Assembly (NCBI GenBank): GCA_016871015.1
Contig: VFZX01000018.1
Location: 1 to 45,103, forward strand
Length of the DNA: 45,103 nucleotides
Reading direction: 5' to 3'
From: Acidobacteriota bacterium
Lineage (GTDB): Bacteria; Acidobacteriota; Terriglobia; Bryobacterales; Bryobacteraceae
The notes under the pieces were generated by a model, which ran no database searches, had not been told where the DNA came from, and saw only the letters and a program-made list of their open reading frames with translations. Shown here piece by piece: positions 35,005-42,672 of this stretch; the stretch's first letter is position 1, and each line of letters begins with the position of its first letter. A program made the position numbers and the translations under genes.

Positions 35005-36578
35005 GAGTGCATCTGGCGCTTGCCCTGGCAGTCCTGCCGGCCGCCGCGCAGCGTCCCTTTGTCCCGCTTGATGGAGTCGTCAACGGGGCAAACTACCTGC
35101 CTGGATGCGCGCCCAACGGCGGGATCGCACAAGGCGCGCTGTTCACGGTGTTCGGATCGGATCTTGGACCGCGCCAAGGTGCGCGCGTGACCGTCTTCCC
35201 GCTCACGGAGTCGCTCGCCGGCGTGTCGCTGCGTGTGGACATGGCGGGATTGAGGTTTGCTTCGTGGCCTGTCTACGTGGGTGCCAGCCAGGTGGGTGCG
35301 ATCCTGCCGGCAGCAGTTCCCGTGGGCGACGGGACCCTCGTTCTTACCTACAACGGCCAGATCTCGGATCCGGTACCCATTCGCGTCCGCCGCAACGCTC
35401 CCGGGCTGTTCACCGTGAATCAGCGCGGCACAGGTCCACTTGCGATGGATCCGTCCGCCCAAACACTCCGGCCTGGACAGCTCGCCACAATCTGGGCCAC
35501 TGGACTCGGACCAGCGCCGGGCAACGAAGCAGCCGGACCGATCCCCGGCGACCTCACGGAGATCGACACCCGGGTCTGGGTGGGTGACCGGACGGCCCGC
35601 GTGCTGTATCGCGGCAGATCGGGCTGCTGCGCCGGAATCGATCAGATCATTTTCGAAATACCCGCGGGCATCGAGGGATGCCAGGTTCCGGTCAACATTG
35701 AGGCCGGTGGAGTATCGAGCAACTTCGGGTCGATCGCCATCGCCGCATCGGGGACGTGCCGGGGCGCACAGCGCCTGCCTCCCGTCTCAGGCGCGCGCCC
35801 CGATTTCCGGTTCGGGTTGACGATCCTGATTGACGGGTTCGGATCCGTGCTGCTTCCCTCGGCCCTCGACGACTACGTCCGGCTTGCGTTTTTCCAGCGC
35901 GGGCGGGTGGAGGGCGACGTGGAAGCGCCACTGCATGCCTTCGAGGCGAACGCGGAGGTGCCACCGGGACTGTGCTCAGTGCGCTACGGAGTCGAGTTCC
36001 CGCCGCAACCGGAGCAGCCAAACCAGGTAGCAATGGATGCCGGCACGGACATCGGCATTACCGGTCCCGGCGGGACATTCCGGATCGCGCAGAGTGAGCT
36101 GAACGCGCGCCGATACGAGGATCCGCGCCGGGTGGTGATCCCCGCGGGCCGCTACCGGATCTCGAACGGCCCGGGCGGGAGGGATGTGGGTCCGTTCGGG
36201 TTCGACACGGAGTTGATCACTCTCCGGATGCTCTCGCGGCGGGAACGGATTCCACGCAGTGAGGATCTGCGCGTCACCTGGGACTACCAGGGTCCGCCAG
36301 AGCACCTGTTGACGGTCTTCGGTTCTTCGCGCGGCGCATGCGGACGCGAGCTGATTTCGTTCTCCTGCGTTGCGCACGCAGGGGACGGCGAATTCCGGGT
36401 TCCGGCGCGGATTCTCAGCCTGCTCCCGCCGTCAACCTCGATCTTCGGGGTTTCGAACGGGGCACTGAACATCTCCACCGTGACGCCGGGCGGACTGCGG
36501 CGGTTTACAGCCCCAGGCCTCGACCTGGGGCTCTTCGTCCAGATCAGTATTTCGGCGATCCGGCCACTCTACGAATGA
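35001..36578 (+). CDS. Secreted protein with Solibacter-type (TIGR03437-like) domain and an unknown C-terminal half
   Basis: 525 residues from ATG at 35001, which overlaps the tadA stop and begins a signal peptide ([17 protein letters not shown]). Residues about 20-250 show the TIGR03437 pattern: [32 protein letters not shown], here seen as separate pieces ([20 protein letters not shown]), then [44 protein letters not shown] and [10 protein letters not shown]. Two cysteines in SGCCAG and one in EGCQ suggest disulfides. Residues about 260-525 are beta-rich and match nothing I know. The family is abundant in Solibacter and its function is unknown. The 3' end overlaps the convergent NHL gene by 35 bp. 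Confidence 0.82.
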   Translation: MRVHLALALAVLPAAAQRPFVPLDGVVNGANYLPGCAPNGGIAQGALFTVFGSDLGPRQGARVTVFPLTESLAGVSLRVDMAGLRFASWPVYVGASQVGAILPAAVPVGDGTLVLTYNGQISDPVPIRVRRNAPGLFTVNQRGTGPLAMDPSAQTLRPGQLATIWATGLGPAPGNEAAGPIPGDLTEIDTRVWVGDRTARVLYRGRSGCCAGIDQIIFEIPAGIEGCQVPVNIEAGGVSSNFGSIAIAASGTCRGAQRLPPVSGARPDFRFGLTILIDGFGSVLLPSALDDYVRLAFFQRGRVEGDVEAPLHAFEANAEVPPGLCSVRYGVEFPPQPEQPNQVAMDAGTDIGITGPGGTFRIAQSELNARRYEDPRRVVIPAGRYRISNGPGGRDVGPFGFDTELITLRMLSRRERIPRSEDLRVTWDYQGPPEHLLTVFGSSRGACGRELISFSCVAHAGDGEFRVPARILSLLPPSTSIFGVSNGALNISTVTPGGLRRFTAPGLDLGLFVQISISAIRPLYE

Positions 36579-37521
36579 ACCAGACCACGTCATCCGGTCT
36601 CGCGCCGGTGACCACTTCGCCATTCGCCATCACGTCGACCGAGTGGTGCCCCGGTGTTTCGATGTGGCCGAGGATGGCGCCTGTCTTGCGGTCCACCTTC
36701 ACCAGCCAGCCATCAGCACCGTTGGCGGATGTCCGGGGCTGAGTGCCGATCCAGAGATCGCCTGCCGCCGACACCGTTAGAGAAAAGGTCTTGCCCAAGT
36801 GGTCCCACGCACCCAGGAACTTCCCGTCGAGGTTGAACCGCTGGATCCGCCCATTCTCGCGATCCGCGACGTAGAGGATCCCTTCGCGGTCCACTGTGAT
36901 TCCGTGGGGAAGGTGGAACTGGCCCGGACCTTTGCCCGGCGTTCCCCACTCGTTGACACGCTTGCCGTCGCCTGAGTATTCGAGCACCCTTGCATTCGCG
37001 TATCCGTCGGAAATGAAGATCCTGCCCCCCGGTGCGAAGCAGATGTCGGTGGTGCCGCGGAACTCGCTGCGATGATTGGCAGGTTGCCCGCCGACGCTGA
37101 TTTCGAGCAGCTTCTCTCCGGTTGGTGAATGCTTGTAGACCATTGAGCTCTTCGCATCCACCGTCCAAACGTTGCCCTGGGGATCGATGCGGATGCTGTG
37201 CGGAATCTGATAGAGTCCGCGGCCGAACGATCGGACCACCTTGCCGGACTTGTCGATCACAAGCACCGGATCCGCTTTCGCCCCGCGTTGAAACGCGTAG
37301 ATCAAGCCGGAGCGGTCCACCGCCGCGGAGGAAACCATGTCGATCGCGAAGTCCACCGAGGGCGGAGCCACCGCGAGGTTCGTGCGCTGCAGCGCCAGCC
37401 GTGGAGAAGCGGCCACGCGTGCCCGGAGCTCGCGCGCCTGCTGTTCAAGGAGCGCTTTGCTGGTGATCTCACCGGATGCGATCGCGGCGAGGGCTGGAAT
37501 CCAGAAGCACCGGTTGGCCAT
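36544..37521 (-). CDS. NHL-repeat six-bladed beta-propeller protein
   Basis: 325 residues. After a weak N-terminal leader and a helical stretch (QQARELRARV), NHL-type blades recur: LYQIPHSIRIDPQGNVWTVDA, broken here as IPHSIRIDPQG and NVWTVDA, GTTDICFAPGGRIFISDGYANARV, FHLPHGITVDREGILYVADRENGRIQRF and FSLTVSAAGDLWIGTQ. The layout resembles the peptidyl-alpha-hydroxyglycine lyase (PAL)-like propellers common in Acidobacteriota. It may be a lyase or a binding scaffold; the catalytic residues of PAL were not verified. The cell location is uncertain because the signal is weak. Confidence 0.85.
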   Translation of the reverse strand: MANRCFWIPALAAIASGEITSKALLEQQARELRARVAASPRLALQRTNLAVAPPSVDFAIDMVSSAAVDRSGLIYAFQRGAKADPVLVIDKSGKVVRSFGRGLYQIPHSIRIDPQGNVWTVDAKSSMVYKHSPTGEKLLEISVGGQPANHRSEFRGTTDICFAPGGRIFISDGYANARVLEYSGDGKRVNEWGTPGKGPGQFHLPHGITVDREGILYVADRENGRIQRFNLDGKFLGAWDHLGKTFSLTVSAAGDLWIGTQPRTSANGADGWLVKVDRKTGAILGHIETPGHHSVDVMANGEVVTGARPDDVVWFIRRVAGSPKY

Positions 37522-37539
37522 GGCCCCCAGCTTATCACT

Positions 37540-38340
37540 TCACCTTGGCCGGATCGCGAGCTTCACCTGGCCCTGACTGCGTATTCCACCGACGGCAACG
37601 TGGACCTCAGGGTCCCGTGGAGCCCAGTCCGGAATCCTGACGTTGATCTGGTACAGACCCGCGAACCCAGGTGTCACTCCCGCGTAATAGAGATCCGATG
37701 GGGCGGCCGGCTTGCCGTCCAGCAGCACCTGCACCGCGCCTGGATCCTTCACGGCGACGGCGGCCTTGGGGATCTCGCCATATCGCAAAGGGGGCGCGGT
37801 TTCCCCGAGTCCGGTCGCATAGAGCACCACCAAATCACCTGGATGCACCGGCGAGTCCGGCCCAACGGCCGCGCCTTCCGCGTTCGCAGCAACAGCGAAT
37901 GCTCCAGGCTGTTCGAACAACGCCGGAGCGGCTTCGTCGAGCCGCAGCGGGACCTGCGGTCCGGCCCGGCCATCATGGAATACCTGAAGGGTTCCGGGAA
38001 CAGCGCGAAGATTGGCCGGCACCAGAAAGTTGATCTGGCCGGGCGAGACGAAATAAATCTGCGCCGTGATCCCAGAGATCACTACCCGGACCCCGGTACC
38101 GGGCAAGAGCGTGGGCATGGTCCCCTCGCGAATGTCCTCGGGACGAAGTGCACGGGTTATGGCGGCGAGTTCCTGGCCGTAGAGCGTGCCAATGGTGTTC
38201 GGCGCGAGCGCTCCGGGCAGGTTCGATGCGGCGTTAACCACGCTGGACGGCGTGTAGGACAGCGCCTGACGCGTATCATTCCCGGCCCCAATTGAGCGCA
38301 CGGGAATGAGGATTGCCAGCAGCAGAAGGGCTGCGAGCAT
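37540..38340 (-). CDS. TIGR03437-type secreted protein
   Basis: 266 residues from ATG at 38340, chosen because it starts a signal peptide (MLAALLLLAILIPVRSIGAG); the upstream part of the frame overlaps the divergent gene's promoter. It is almost entirely one TIGR03437 domain: SSVVNAASNLPGALAPNTIGTLYG, seen as VVNAASNLPGALAPN, then YFVSPGQINFLVPANL, EAAPALFEQPGAFA, VHPGDLVVLYATGLGET, and YYAGVTPGFAGLYQINVRIP. The function is unknown; it is typical of Solibacter-like genomes, where the domain is usually C-terminal on larger proteins, so this stand-alone form is short. It lies 18 bp after the NHL gene start and is divergent from the dehydratase operon. Confidence 0.88.
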   Translation of the reverse strand: MLAALLLLAILIPVRSIGAGNDTRQALSYTPSSVVNAASNLPGALAPNTIGTLYGQELAAITRALRPEDIREGTMPTLLPGTGVRVVISGITAQIYFVSPGQINFLVPANLRAVPGTLQVFHDGRAGPQVPLRLDEAAPALFEQPGAFAVAANAEGAAVGPDSPVHPGDLVVLYATGLGETAPPLRYGEIPKAAVAVKDPGAVQVLLDGKPAAPSDLYYAGVTPGFAGLYQINVRIPDWAPRDPEVHVAVGGIRSQGQVKLAIRPR

Positions 38341-38362
38341 AGGGTTGTTTGGATCCGCCCCT

Positions 38363-38411
38363 ATTGTATCGCGAAGCGGAATGTCCCGCGCCGGCCGTCC
38401 GGGCATATAAT
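38363..38411. promoter_or_regulatory. Divergent -10 elements between the TIGR03437 gene and the dehydratase operon
   Basis: On the plus strand TATAAT (38406-38411), a perfect -10 box, stands 18 nt before the dehydratase ATG at 38430. On the minus strand TACAAT (38368-38363) stands 22 nt before the ATG at 38340. Neither has a clear -35 box at 16-18 bp. Confidence 0.45.
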
Positions 38412-38429
38412 TGTGTGGATCCCCTGACC

Positions 38430-39659
38430 ATGAACCGCCGCGCATTTCTCCGATCGCTCACCGTTCCGGCCGCCGCTCTCGTGAAGCCCCGGCCAGCCGA
38501 GGCCGCGCTTCCCAAGGCCAAAATCACCCGTGTGAAGATCTACCGTCCGCCCAACCTCAATGAGCTTTTCAATCAAAGCAACATGGTGGTGACGGTCGAA
38601 ACCGACATCGGTGTCACCGGGATCGGCGAGGGCGGCGCGAAGGACACCCTGGAGCAATGCGCCGGAACCCTCATCGGACAGAACCCGTTCCGGATCGAGG
38701 CGCTGTGGCAGGAAATGTACATCGCCTGGTTCTACCCGCCGGGCCGCGAGAAGATCCACGCGCTTGGAGCGCTCGACCTGGCTCTGTGGGACATCAAGGG
38801 CAAGGTGCTGAATCTGCCCGTGCACGACATGCTCGGTGGCGCGGTCCGCAACCACTGCGAGTGCTATGCCACGGGCGGCGCACCGCGCCAGGACGGAGCT
38901 CCAATGAGTCTGCGCGAGCGGGCGCGCGCAACCATGGAGGCCGGATACCGGGCGTTCCGGATGGGCGCGGGAGATACGCGCATCGGCGAGGTGTTCAACA
39001 CGCACGAGCGGGTCCGCAAGGTGGCGCAGGAATGCCGCGAAGCACGCGAGGGAGTTGGCAAGGACGGCGATTGGTGCATCGACTTCCACCAGCGGTTCGA
39101 CTATTCCGATGCGGTCCGCGCGTGCCGGCTGATCGAGGAGTTCGAGCCGTATTTCGTTGAGGATCCCGTGCGCGACGAGCATGCGCACCAGGACATCCCC
39201 AAACTCAGGCAGATGACCACGGTTCCGCTGACGCACGGCGAGGAATGGGGCCAGCGTTACGACTTCAACAAGCTGGTCGAGAACCACGACATCGACTACA
39301 TCCGCGCCACTCTGCCCAATGTCGGCGGAATCACTGAGATGATGAAGATCGCCGCCATTTGCGAGACTCACGCGGTTGGGATCGTGCCGCACTTCACGGG
39401 TCCAATCGCAACGGCGGCGCTGGTGAACTGCTTGTCGACCTTCCCGGGTCCGGTGATCATGGAGTACAACTACGGCGGCAGGCCAATCGAGCACCTGCCG
39501 GAGTGCCTGGACTTCAAGAACGGCAAAGCGCTGCGGAACGACCGGCCGGGACTGGGCGTGACCGCTGATTTCAAACGAATGACCATGATCGGCGAGGTTT
39601 CGCAGCCCGGACGGAAGTACGTCTTCATCCGGCCTGACGGATCGCTGACGCATTGGTAG
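38430..39659 (+). CDS. Enolase-superfamily acid-sugar dehydratase (galactonate/mannonate dehydratase-like), Tat-exported
   Basis: 409 residues from ATG at 38430, which begins a twin-arginine signal (MNRRAFLRSLTVPAAA). Metal ligands are D218, E244 (FVEDP) and E271 (THGEEW). His220, in the D-x-H pair of CIDFHQRF, and His321 (VPHFTGPI) match the acid/base residues of the galactonate and mannonate dehydratase subgroup. It therefore should remove water from a sugar acid to give a 2-keto-3-deoxy acid. The family is normally cytoplasmic, so the Tat signal is a notable feature also seen in other Solibacter-like genomes. A racemase-like gene overlaps its stop and a PQQ dehydrogenase follows. Confidence 0.9.
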   Translation: MNRRAFLRSLTVPAAALVKPRPAEAALPKAKITRVKIYRPPNLNELFNQSNMVVTVETDIGVTGIGEGGAKDTLEQCAGTLIGQNPFRIEALWQEMYIAWFYPPGREKIHALGALDLALWDIKGKVLNLPVHDMLGGAVRNHCECYATGGAPRQDGAPMSLRERARATMEAGYRAFRMGAGDTRIGEVFNTHERVRKVAQECREAREGVGKDGDWCIDFHQRFDYSDAVRACRLIEEFEPYFVEDPVRDEHAHQDIPKLRQMTTVPLTHGEEWGQRYDFNKLVENHDIDYIRATLPNVGGITEMMKIAAICETHAVGIVPHFTGPIATAALVNCLSTFPGPVIMEYNYGGRPIEHLPECLDFKNGKALRNDRPGLGVTADFKRMTMIGEVSQPGRKYVFIRPDGSLTHW

Positions 39660-40342
39660 GCGCAACCTTGGAGAAGACGCTTGCACTGATCCACACGGCG
39701 CCGGTATTGACACCGGTGTTCAACGAGCTCGTGCGGGAACGGCTCGACGGAGTCCGGGTGTTCCACATGGTGGATGAGAGCCTGATCAAGAACACCATCC
39801 GGGCGGGGAGGCTCGAAAAGACCACGATCCGCCGGCTGGTGCGCATGATCGAATCGGCGTCCGAAGCAGGGGCTGATGCGGTGCTTGTTACCTGCTCCTC
39901 CATTGGGGCCGGAGTACCAGCGGCGCGGCCCTTGTTCGACATACCGGTGTTTCGCATTGATGAAGCGATGGCCGAAGCAGCGGTTGCGGCGGGCCGCCGG
40001 ATCGGCGTGATCGCGACGCTTGCGACCACGCTGGAGCCAACCGTTGGATTGCTCGCGGCTACCGCGCGGCACGCAGGGCGGGACTGCGAGATCATCCCGC
40101 ACCTCTGCGAAGGTGCCTTTGAGAAGGCCGTTAGCGGCGACACGGAAGGCCACGACCGTGCGGTGAAAGAGGCGCTGGCGCTGCTGGCGCGCGAAGTGGA
40201 TGTGATCGTGTTCGCTCAGGCGTCCATGGCCCGTGTCGCGAATCAGTTGCCACCCGGCAGCCTGCCGGTGCCTGTGCTCTCGAGTCCGGCACTGGCGATC
40301 GACCGGGTGCGCCAGATTCTCATCGCAGAGAACAGACAGTAG
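39653..40342 (+). CDS. Asp/Glu racemase-superfamily protein with only one catalytic cysteine
   Basis: 229 residues, apparently from TTG at 39653, overlapping the dehydratase stop by 7 bp. Cys81 (LVTCSSIGAG) matches the first catalytic Cys of the Asp/Glu/hydantoin racemase superfamily. The second Cys, expected near 189, is replaced in IVFAQASMAR by Gln189/Ala190. A one-cysteine site occurs in arylmalonate decarboxylase and related lyases, although there the other Cys is kept. So racemisation is unlikely, and a decarboxylase, lyase or isomerase role is possible. No signal peptide is seen. It lies between two genes for oxidative sugar metabolism, so its substrate may be an organic acid from that pathway. 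Confidence 0.82.
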   Translation: MVGATLEKTLALIHTAPVLTPVFNELVRERLDGVRVFHMVDESLIKNTIRAGRLEKTTIRRLVRMIESASEAGADAVLVTCSSIGAGVPAARPLFDIPVFRIDEAMAEAAVAAGRRIGVIATLATTLEPTVGLLAATARHAGRDCEIIPHLCEGAFEKAVSGDTEGHDRAVKEALALLAREVDVIVFAQASMARVANQLPPGSLPVPVLSSPALAIDRVRQILIAENRQ

Positions 40343-40359
40343 ATTGTTGGAAGGATCCC

Positions 40360-42672
40360 ATGCGATTCGCACTGTATGCAATTGCTGCCCTGGCTGCGAC
40401 AGCGTTCGCCCAGAGCCGCGACACTAATCCTCACACGAGCCCGCGTGATGCGGCGGAGGGACGGCGGCTGTACGCGCGTTATTGCGTGTTCTGCCACGGA
40501 ATGGACGGAGCCTCCGGCCGCGGCGCCAAGCTGGCGTCCACGTACCGCAAGCATGGCTCCTCGGACGTGGACATCTACCGTACAATTCTCAACGGCGTCC
40601 CCGGAACCGAGATGTCCGGACATTGGCTCGAAGAGGATGAGGTATGGCGCATCGTCACGTTTGTCCGGGAATTGGAAAAGAACGCCGCGGGAGCCACAGC
40701 CGGTTGTGCGGCTGGACCAGGCGACGCGGGCCGCGGCGCGGCTCTGTTCCGTGGAAAAAGCGCGTGCGCGTCTTGCCACGATCGTGCACGGCTGGGCCCG
40801 GATCTGTCGTCGATCGGGGCCACTCACACCCGGGAGCATCTGCGCGAGTCAATCGTGGATGCGAACCGCCAGGTAGCGCCGCGGTACCGCGCCGTGACGG
40901 TCCGCCCCAAGACTGGATCCCCGGTCCGGGGCTTGATGTTGAAGCAGGATCAGTACACGGTGCACATCATGACCGCGGCGCAGCGCATCGAGTCATTCCA
41001 GCGGTCCAACCTCGCGGAAGTAGCCGTCTCACCGGAATCACTCATGCCCTCCTACGGCCGCGCGCTCACCGCGGGTGAGATCGACGATCTCGCCGCCTAC
41101 CTATGTTCATTGCGCGGCGCCTCACCCAAGGGTCCGGTGGAAGCGCCAACGCGCGAGCTGCTCGACGCGGACAAGTCCCCGCACAACTGGTTGATGTATT
41201 CGGGCAACTACCAGTCACACCGGCATAGCGCGCTCCGGGACATCACAACCGCGAACGTGGCCAACCTGGAGCTCAAGTGGATCTTCCAGACTAAAGTGGT
41301 CGAGAAGTTTGAAGCCACACCAATCGTCGTGGACGGTGTCATGTATGTGTCGTCCCCGCCCAACGACGTGTTCGCGCTCGACGCGGCGACAGGCGTGAAG
41401 CTGTGGGAGTACAAGCGCAGGATGCCGCCCAAGGCACAGGTCTGCTGCGGACAGGTGAACCGTGGGCTGGCGGTGTTGGGCGACCGCCTGTTCATGGGCA
41501 CGGTCGACGCCCACGTGATCGCGCTCGACCGGAAGTCTGGCCAGGTGCTGTGGGATACCAAGATGATCGACTACCAGCCGGGCTACTCAGTCACGCACGC
41601 TCCGCTGGTGGTGAAGGACAAGGTGATCGTGGGCGTGGCCGGCGGAGAGTACGGAGTCCGCGGGTTCCTTGATGCGTACGATGCCGTGACGGGCGAGCGC
41701 AAGTGGAGGTTCTATTTGACTCCTGGTCCCGGCGAGCCCGGCAATGAGACCTGGGAGGGCGACTCCTGGAAGACAGGCGGCGCCTCGATCTGGATCACGG
41801 GCAGCTACGATCCGGAGTCCAATCTGACCTATTGGGGAACCGGGAATCCCGGGCCCGATTGGAACGGCGACGTACGCAAGGGCGACAATCTGTTCTCGTG
41901 TTCCGTGGTCGCCCTGGACGCCGATACTGGGCAGCGCAAGTGGCATTTCCAGTTCACACCGCACGACGAGCACGACTGGGACGCGACCCAGATCATGGTC
42001 CTGATCGACCGTGAGTTCCGCGGCCGGCAGCGCAAGCTGCTCATCAATGCCAACCGCAACGGTTTCTACTACGTGCTCGACCGGCTCACCGGCGAGTTCC
42101 TGCATGGGAAGGCGTACGTGAAGCAGACCTGGGCGAAAGGCCTGGACGATCACGGACGCCCGATCCGGTTGCCGAATACGTTCCCTACAGCCGGCGGAGT
42201 CCATGTGTATCCGCAAGTGGCGGGCGGAACGAACTGGATGTCGCCGGCGTTCAATCCCGGCACGGGGCTGTTCTATGTCCCGGTCCGTGAGGGCGGAAGC
42301 CTGTACTTCAAGGGCGAGGCGGACTACAAACCAGGACGCCGCTTCCAGGGCGGCTTCTTCAACAACGAACGCGTCTCGCATGACTGGTATGGAGCCGTGC
42401 GCGCGCTGGATCCGCTGACGGGCAACATGAAGTGGGAACATCGGCTCGGAGTCCCTCCATGGGCGGGACTGCTTTCGACCGGCGGAGGCGTGATCTTTGC
42501 AGGCACGGAAGACGGCTACTTCAAGGCTCTGGACGCGCGTTCCGGAGGCGACCTCTGGCACGCGAACCTGGGCGGCCGCGTAATCGCGAATCCAATGTCG
42601 TTTGCCGTGGGGGGCAGGCAAAGGATCGCCATCGCGGCAGGCAGCGCGTTGTTCGTGTACGGACTGCGTTAG
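40360..42672 (+). CDS. Cytochrome c/PQQ-dependent dehydrogenase fusion, periplasmic
   Basis: 770 residues from ATG at 40360 with GGAAGGAT just upstream. Signal peptide (MRFALYAIAALAATAFAQ), then two cytochrome c domains with haem motifs C42-V-F-C45-H46 and C136-A-S-C139-H140, with likely axial Met85 and Met229. From about residue 270 follows a PQQ-dehydrogenase eight-bladed propeller with repeated W-motif blades (NLELKWIFQT, SGQVLWDTKM, TGQRKWHFQFTPHDEHDWDA). The vicinal disulfide pair C362-C363 (QVCCGQVNRG), which shields PQQ in quinoprotein alcohol dehydrogenases, is present. In classic quinohaemoproteins the cytochrome is C-terminal; here two are N-terminal. It oxidises an alcohol or sugar and passes electrons to the chain. 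The stop overlaps that of the convergent receptor by 3 bases. Confidence 0.93.
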   Translation: MRFALYAIAALAATAFAQSRDTNPHTSPRDAAEGRRLYARYCVFCHGMDGASGRGAKLASTYRKHGSSDVDIYRTILNGVPGTEMSGHWLEEDEVWRIVTFVRELEKNAAGATAGCAAGPGDAGRGAALFRGKSACASCHDRARLGPDLSSIGATHTREHLRESIVDANRQVAPRYRAVTVRPKTGSPVRGLMLKQDQYTVHIMTAAQRIESFQRSNLAEVAVSPESLMPSYGRALTAGEIDDLAAYLCSLRGASPKGPVEAPTRELLDADKSPHNWLMYSGNYQSHRHSALRDITTANVANLELKWIFQTKVVEKFEATPIVVDGVMYVSSPPNDVFALDAATGVKLWEYKRRMPPKAQVCCGQVNRGLAVLGDRLFMGTVDAHVIALDRKSGQVLWDTKMIDYQPGYSVTHAPLVVKDKVIVGVAGGEYGVRGFLDAYDAVTGERKWRFYLTPGPGEPGNETWEGDSWKTGGASIWITGSYDPESNLTYWGTGNPGPDWNGDVRKGDNLFSCSVVALDADTGQRKWHFQFTPHDEHDWDATQIMVLIDREFRGRQRKLLINANRNGFYYVLDRLTGEFLHGKAYVKQTWAKGLDDHGRPIRLPNTFPTAGGVHVYPQVAGGTNWMSPAFNPGTGLFYVPVREGGSLYFKGEADYKPGRRFQGGFFNNERVSHDWYGAVRALDPLTGNMKWEHRLGVPPWAGLLSTGGGVIFAGTEDGYFKALDARSGGDLWHANLGGRVIANPMSFAVGGRQRIAIAAGSALFVYGLR

